Part shown: one piece after another, positions 34,822-35,184 of the stretch
Position numbering within the stretch: the first letter of the stretch is position 1
Layout of the letters: each line of letters opens with the position of its first letter
DNA from: Litorilituus sp.
GTDB lineage: Bacteria; Pseudomonadota; Gammaproteobacteria; Enterobacterales; Alteromonadaceae
DNA: 35,184 nucleotides
Reading direction: 5' to 3'
NCBI GenBank assembly: GCA_030754235.1
Contig: JASMAS010000083.1
Span: 1 to 35,184 of the forward strand
Translations under genes and position numbers: made by a program
Notes under the pieces: model-generated
What the model was told of the DNA's origin: nothing
What the model saw: only the letters and a program-made list of their open reading frames with translations
Database searches by the model: none

Positions 34822-35184
34822 ATGATATTCAAAATATTCACACAATTTTTAATTGGTTTATCACTGTTTGTAGCATCAACTGCTAATGCAGTATTAATCC
34901 CCATGGATGATTGGTTCGATCCAACAGGGAGTTACACGGACGGCTTAACGGTGTCATCATTCAACACCACGTTGTTTTACGCGATAGCAAATGACATAAC
35001 CTACGACCCGGTCAATACATACGTGGTCCCTGATGGCTGGCACATAGCCACATTTGAAGAATGGGTAGATTCGTATTATCTGGGTCACGCTCAAAACGAC
35101 ACTTCACAGAGTATCCATTGCGACCTCAATGGTTGGGCAGGGTGTACGACCCTTTCTGAAATCCCTGATAGTAAATATTTTTTG
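34822..35184 (+). CDS. PEP-CTERM-type exported protein, N-terminal part (cut by window edge)
   Basis: The first 121 codons of a paralogue of the protein at 32600. AAGGAG lies 7-8 bases before the ATG. The signal peptide is MIFKIFTQFLIGLSLF followed by VASTANA (about 1-23). The next stretch aligns with the first protein: MDDWFDPTG, then LFYAIANDITYDPVNTYV, PDGWHIATFEEW. It also has two Cys (HCDLNGWAGC) where the paralogue has NCPTEC. The sorting signal itself would lie outside the window, so the class is inferred from homology. It lies beyond the tRNA-Thr remnant and so could be part of an integrated element. Confidence 0.8.
   Translation, partial: MIFKIFTQFLIGLSLFVASTANAVLIPMDDWFDPTGSYTDGLTVSSFNTTLFYAIANDITYDPVNTYVVPDGWHIATFEEWVDSYYLGHAQNDTSQSIHCDLNGWAGCTTLSEIPDSKYFL

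Noticed and set aside
32600-35184. Diversity-generating retroelement (RT plus surface-protein targets)
   Set aside because: The RT motif is QGxxxGxxLSP as in group II-like enzymes, not the SQ-type motif of DGR RTs. No template/variable repeat pair with adenine-specific changes was seen near the RT or in the 3' end of the PEP-CTERM gene, and there is no Avd-like gene. A repeat search against the sequence to the right would settle it.

Overview
The window reads as a chromosomal segment of a low-GC, AT-rich marine gammaproteobacterium of the Alteromonadales, most likely Colwelliaceae (Colwellia/Thalassotalea type). This rests on the conserved blocks lptG-lptF <-> pepA-holC-valS and glyA-nrdR-ribD-ribE-ribB, the protein sequence character and the PEP-CTERM genes. 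The placement is inference; no database was consulted.

Layout. (1) 1-561: the start of a tyrosine-recombinase (integrase) gene reading out of the window, just past the 3' end of a tRNA-Leu(CAA) gene. This is the usual edge of an element integrated at a tRNA. (2) 694-9846: core genes. They are a small conserved hypothetical, an RDD membrane protein, the LPS-export permeases LptG/LptF, then divergently pepA-holC-valS and a cold-shock protein with a long leader. (3) 10050-16560: a copper/silver efflux operon (small Cys/Met/His-rich exported protein, CusC-, CusB- and CusA-like proteins), all on the minus strand and mostly with 4-bp overlaps. (4) 16874-22072: a 1297-aa acidic surface lipoprotein and a 380-aa probable outer-membrane beta-barrel protein, neither recognised. 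(5) 22159-27189: glyA and the nrdR-ribD-ribE-ribBX riboflavin cluster. The RibB protein carries a GTP-cyclohydrolase-II-like tail that lacks the zinc cysteines, and ribH/nusB do not follow it. (6) 27507-32097: a compact five-gene operon of exported alpha/beta hydrolase, NatA-like ATPase, NatB-like permease, ECF-type sigma factor and multi-TM protein.

(7) 32098-35184: an accessory region and the most interesting part. Two paralogous PEP-CTERM (exosortase-sorted) proteins, the second cut by the window end, share an upstream module: a conserved block of about 50 bp, then 75-100 bp later a sigma-54-type -24/-12 promoter. Between them lies a reverse transcriptase (YMDD, no maturase or endonuclease domain) whose 3' end overlaps the first PEP-CTERM gene tail to tail and whose 5' end has no start codon. 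Beyond it are a strong hairpin, a cluster of ACACCACT/AGTGGTGT octamers on both strands, and the 3' two-thirds of a tRNA-Thr(UGU) gene with its terminator. That tRNA remnant looks like the scar of a second tRNA-targeted integration. Both ends of the window are therefore edges of mobile or variable DNA flanking about 31 kb of mostly core chromosome.
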